Below, piece after piece: positions 9,395 to 11,574 of a DNA stretch of 11,574 nucleotides (positions are counted from its first letter, which is position 1; each line of letters begins with the position of its first letter). Where the stretch lies: assembly GCA_031275515.1 (NCBI GenBank), contig JAISOQ010000111.1, positions 1 through 11,574 of the forward strand. Reading direction: 5' to 3'. The stretch is from Treponema sp. (lineage in GTDB: Bacteria > Spirochaetota > Spirochaetia > Treponematales > Breznakiellaceae). Both the position numbers and the translations under genes were made by a program. The notes below the pieces were generated by a model. That model saw nothing but the letters and a program-made list of their open reading frames with translations, had not been told where the DNA came from and searched no databases.

Positions 9395-10450
9395 TTAACT
9401 TCCGCCGGCCTTATCCGTTCCGCTCTCCGGGCTGGTTTCCGGCGTCTCCCCGGAAAGGGTTTCCTCCTCCGGGTTTTCACTCTCGTCAGCCGGAGTTTCC
9501 TCTTTTTCCTTTGCAGCATTGGCGCCGTAAACGAGCCGCCGGATTTCATCTTTCCGCTCATCGGAAATCTTGGGATTCTCCGCCAGCTTTTCCAGCGCTT
9601 CCATGTCGGAAAAACCGTCGGTTACCGCCAGGGTAAGCTCGTTTATGCCCTCCTCGCTCTCCGGGTCGGCAATTAAGAGCAGCCGCCCCAGGATGAACCG
9701 GATGTTTGGCTTACTCAGAACCTGCATCTCCCCGTCTTTGGAGACCCCAGGCCCCTGGGGCAGGGCGGAAAGCAGCGTCCGGTATTCTTCCAGGGCCTTG
9801 GCGTAGAATTCCCCCTGTTCCAAAATCTGGGCGTATTCGTACCGCACCTGGTTGTCCGAATTCCCCTGAAGCCAATTACTGTACGTATCAATCGCTTCGG
9901 GCTTATTCAGGGCTTTCTGAGTCCTGGCAAGGAGGAGGAAGGCGTCTTTGTTATTCTCCAGGGTAAAGTGGTATTTCAAGAGAACCGCTTCCGCCTGTTC
10001 ATATCTTTCCATCGCAAAAAGCACCAGAGCGTGGTTGTACCCATCATCGGCGCTCTCGGGAACCAGGGCCAAAACCCGCTCGTAAAGGGCTTCCGCCTTT
10101 TCCAGCTCGCCGGTTTTTATCCGGGTATAGGCTGCGGCTTTCAGGGCCAGTATGTTTTCGCTGTCTTTTTCGAGAATACGGTCAAAAAGCCCCAGGGCAT
10201 CCTCGTAACGTCCCGCTTCAAAGGCGATACGGCCCAGATTGTATTCCGAAGCGGACTTAGTCTTATCTATGGCCAGGGCGCGGTTCAGCCACTTCTCCGC
10301 TTCCTCGTACTTGCCCAGCTCAAAATAAGCCATCCCTATGGAAAAGTATTCTTCCGCGCTGATCCCTGTACGGGAAACGCAGGAAGAAAACCACCCCGCT
10401 GCCGGGAGGAGCAGAGAAACCGCAATGCCCTGGCAAAGACGGCGTTTCAC
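9395..10450 (-). CDS. TPR-repeat lipoprotein
   Basis: The start is a GTG at 10448-10450 whose bases overlap the TGA of the upstream gene (GTGA), with GGGGA 7 nt upstream, a typical coupled start. The 351-residue product has a lipoprotein signal ending in FSSC (Cys24), so it should be membrane-anchored and periplasmic. Tetratricopeptide repeats run from about 34 to 160, in units near 34-67, 68-101 and 102-135, with another pair near 203-236. Recognisable features include the A-x-x-x-L-G-x-Y-E-x-A pattern (AYFELGKYEEA at 41-51). After residue 310 there is an acidic, Pro/Ser/Thr/Glu-rich tail without structure. TPR proteins are scaffolds for protein complexes; the partner is unknown. An envelope assembly role is possible given the lipoprotein downstream. 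Confidence 0.85.
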   Translation of the reverse strand: MKRRLCQGIAVSLLLPAAGWFSSCVSRTGISAEEYFSIGMAYFELGKYEEAEKWLNRALAIDKTKSASEYNLGRIAFEAGRYEDALGLFDRILEKDSENILALKAAAYTRIKTGELEKAEALYERVLALVPESADDGYNHALVLFAMERYEQAEAVLLKYHFTLENNKDAFLLLARTQKALNKPEAIDTYSNWLQGNSDNQVRYEYAQILEQGEFYAKALEEYRTLLSALPQGPGVSKDGEMQVLSKPNIRFILGRLLLIADPESEEGINELTLAVTDGFSDMEALEKLAENPKISDERKDEIRRLVYGANAAKEKEETPADESENPEEETLSGETPETSPESGTDKAGGS

Positions 10451-11517
10451 TTTTGGGTCCCCAGCACCGTTTCCTCAATTTCCCGGATCTGCGCCCGGTA
10501 AAGCCGGGCAATATTGGAACCGTAATCGGCAATAAGCTGAATGATATTCCGGGGGGCTTCTTCCACATCCCGGCCATTAATGCGGTCGCCGGCGTCCCCC
10601 AGGCCGGGCAGAATATACGCCGCCTGGTTCAGCGCCGGGTCCATCCAGAGGGTATAGACCTTGCAGTTCTCCAGGGCTCTCACCACCCTCAATGCCCCTT
10701 TCAAGGCGGAAATAACGTTGAAGAACTGAACGGATCGGGGTTTGATCCCCTGATCAATAAGGTACTTAACAACCGTAACGAGACTTCCGCCCGTAGCGTT
10801 CATAGGATCCGCAAAGATGAGATCCTTGCCGTCCAGCTGCTCCAGGTTGAAGAAGGACCGGTCGAGGTCCAGAATATACTCCATATCGTTTTCGGATTTC
10901 GAGTCGTCGCGCCTGATTCTGAACAAGGCGAAGGGAGTCGCATAGCCGTGGGAAGAATACTCCTGTATCTCCTTGGACATGATCATGGAAGGGAGGAGCG
11001 CCCCTCGCAGCATGACGCACATCACGGTATTTTCGATTTGGGCGTCTATATTGGGGATCTTATGGGCCGCGTAATTCTGCACCGGAACATTTACCGGAGT
11101 CTTCACGATAAAATAGTTCTTATTGACCCCCAGTATCCCGCCAAAGGCCAGCTTAAAGAGCATCTCGTAAGCCCTTTGGATATAATAGACGAACTCCTCC
11201 CGTTCGGTCCGCATATCCCTCAGCTTCGCGATAAGCCGGGAAGCCTCGGCATGACTTTCGTCGGGAGTTAAAAACGAATAAACGCTGATCCCCGGTTCAG
11301 TCTTGCAAATCTCCTGCATCAGATCGCCCATCTCGTTATAGAGCCTGATAAGGGCGTCTTCTTCCTGCTTACGCTCCAACTCCGATTTGGTAGTGGAAAG
11401 TATGCTGAAACAGGTCATCACTTCCCGGTAGACCTTGTCCATGCGGGACAGGTACGCTTTATCCGAATCGCTAAGATACCCGTCAAGGGCTTCCGCTTTA
11501 AGAATCACGTTATTCAT
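10447..11517 (-). CDS. Uracil phosphoribosyltransferase-like protein with N-terminal extension
   Basis: The C-terminal 200 residues of this 356-residue protein match uracil phosphoribosyltransferase, which makes UMP from uracil and PRPP. The PRPP-binding loop is ADPMNATGGS (236-245). LRGAL (170-174) matches the LRAG region, and the uracil-binding LPGLGDAGDRI is at 303-313. Residues 1 to about 145 are an added, mainly helical, charged domain absent from ordinary Upp (about 209 residues). It has no signal peptide. The LNEHGY segment of classical Upp reads LNQAAY here, so activity is likely but not certain; a sensing role is an alternative. ATG 11517 is the first usual start in its frame but lacks a ribosome binding site. 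First gene of the operon; it overlaps the TPR gene by 4 nt. I withhold upp because of the extension. Confidence 0.8.
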   Translation of the reverse strand: MNNVILKAEALDGYLSDSDKAYLSRMDKVYREVMTCFSILSTTKSELERKQEEDALIRLYNEMGDLMQEICKTEPGISVYSFLTPDESHAEASRLIAKLRDMRTEREEFVYYIQRAYEMLFKLAFGGILGVNKNYFIVKTPVNVPVQNYAAHKIPNIDAQIENTVMCVMLRGALLPSMIMSKEIQEYSSHGYATPFALFRIRRDDSKSENDMEYILDLDRSFFNLEQLDGKDLIFADPMNATGGSLVTVVKYLIDQGIKPRSVQFFNVISALKGALRVVRALENCKVYTLWMDPALNQAAYILPGLGDAGDRINGRDVEEAPRNIIQLIADYGSNIARLYRAQIREIEETVLGTQK

Positions 11518-11523
11518 GGTAAA

Positions 11524-11529
11524 ATAGTA
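11524..11529 (-). promoter_or_regulatory. Possible -10 element directly before the UPRT-like gene
   Basis: TACTAT on the minus strand lies 6 nt before the ATG. With no Shine-Dalgarno sequence visible, initiation at about +1 of a leaderless mRNA is conceivable. The matching -35 region is poor (TGGAAT, three of six). The remaining 45 bases to the window edge hold no other recognisable signal. Confidence 0.2.
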
Positions 11530-11574
11530 CAGTATCTTGGCCGGATATTCCAGAGGACGCGGGTATCACGCAAA

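Overview
The window looks like a chromosomal segment of a spirochaete, most likely a free-living or gut Treponema. The pointers are lipoproteins with loose lipoboxes, a small acidic outer-membrane-barrel protein, a uracil phosphoribosyltransferase-like protein with a long N-terminal extension, and many intergenic palindromes. This assignment is an inference from protein style; no rRNA or other taxonomic marker is present. I found no tRNA, rRNA, CRISPR array or intact insertion sequence.

Region 1 (1-870). A gene leaving the left edge on the minus strand shows only its first 19 codons. A possible 49-codon small ORF ends 2 nt before it. Next come a pyrimidine-rich stretch and two strong hairpins resembling the subterminal hairpins of IS200/IS605-type elements. 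A plus-strand hypothetical gene (473-870) follows and is broken by a -1 frameshift.

Region 2 (912-7099, minus strand). gltB and gltD form an operon for the two subunits of NADPH-type glutamate synthase. It makes two glutamates from glutamine and 2-oxoglutarate and is the assimilation partner of glutamine synthetase. All catalytic, flavin and iron-sulphur residues checked are present. The divergent intergenic region (7100-7386) holds a sigma70-like and an overlapping sigma54-like promoter candidate for gltB, an inverted repeat around them, a perfect 15-bp palindrome, and a TTGACA promoter for the next gene.

Region 3 (7387-8393). A secreted, probably outer-membrane beta-barrel protein is followed by about 240 bp between convergent genes, packed with five hairpins, one a clear intrinsic terminator.

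Region 4 (8394-11517, minus strand). Four tightly packed genes: UPRT-like protein, TPR lipoprotein (4-nt overlap), DUF503/YlxP-family protein (52-nt gap carrying a palindrome), and a small lipoprotein (1-nt gap). They look co-transcribed; their shared role is unknown.

I see no complete new defence or mobile system. The points most worth checking are the gltB promoter architecture, the palindrome family shared by two intergenic sites, the 7-nt tandem repeat inside gltB, and the UPRT-like operon.
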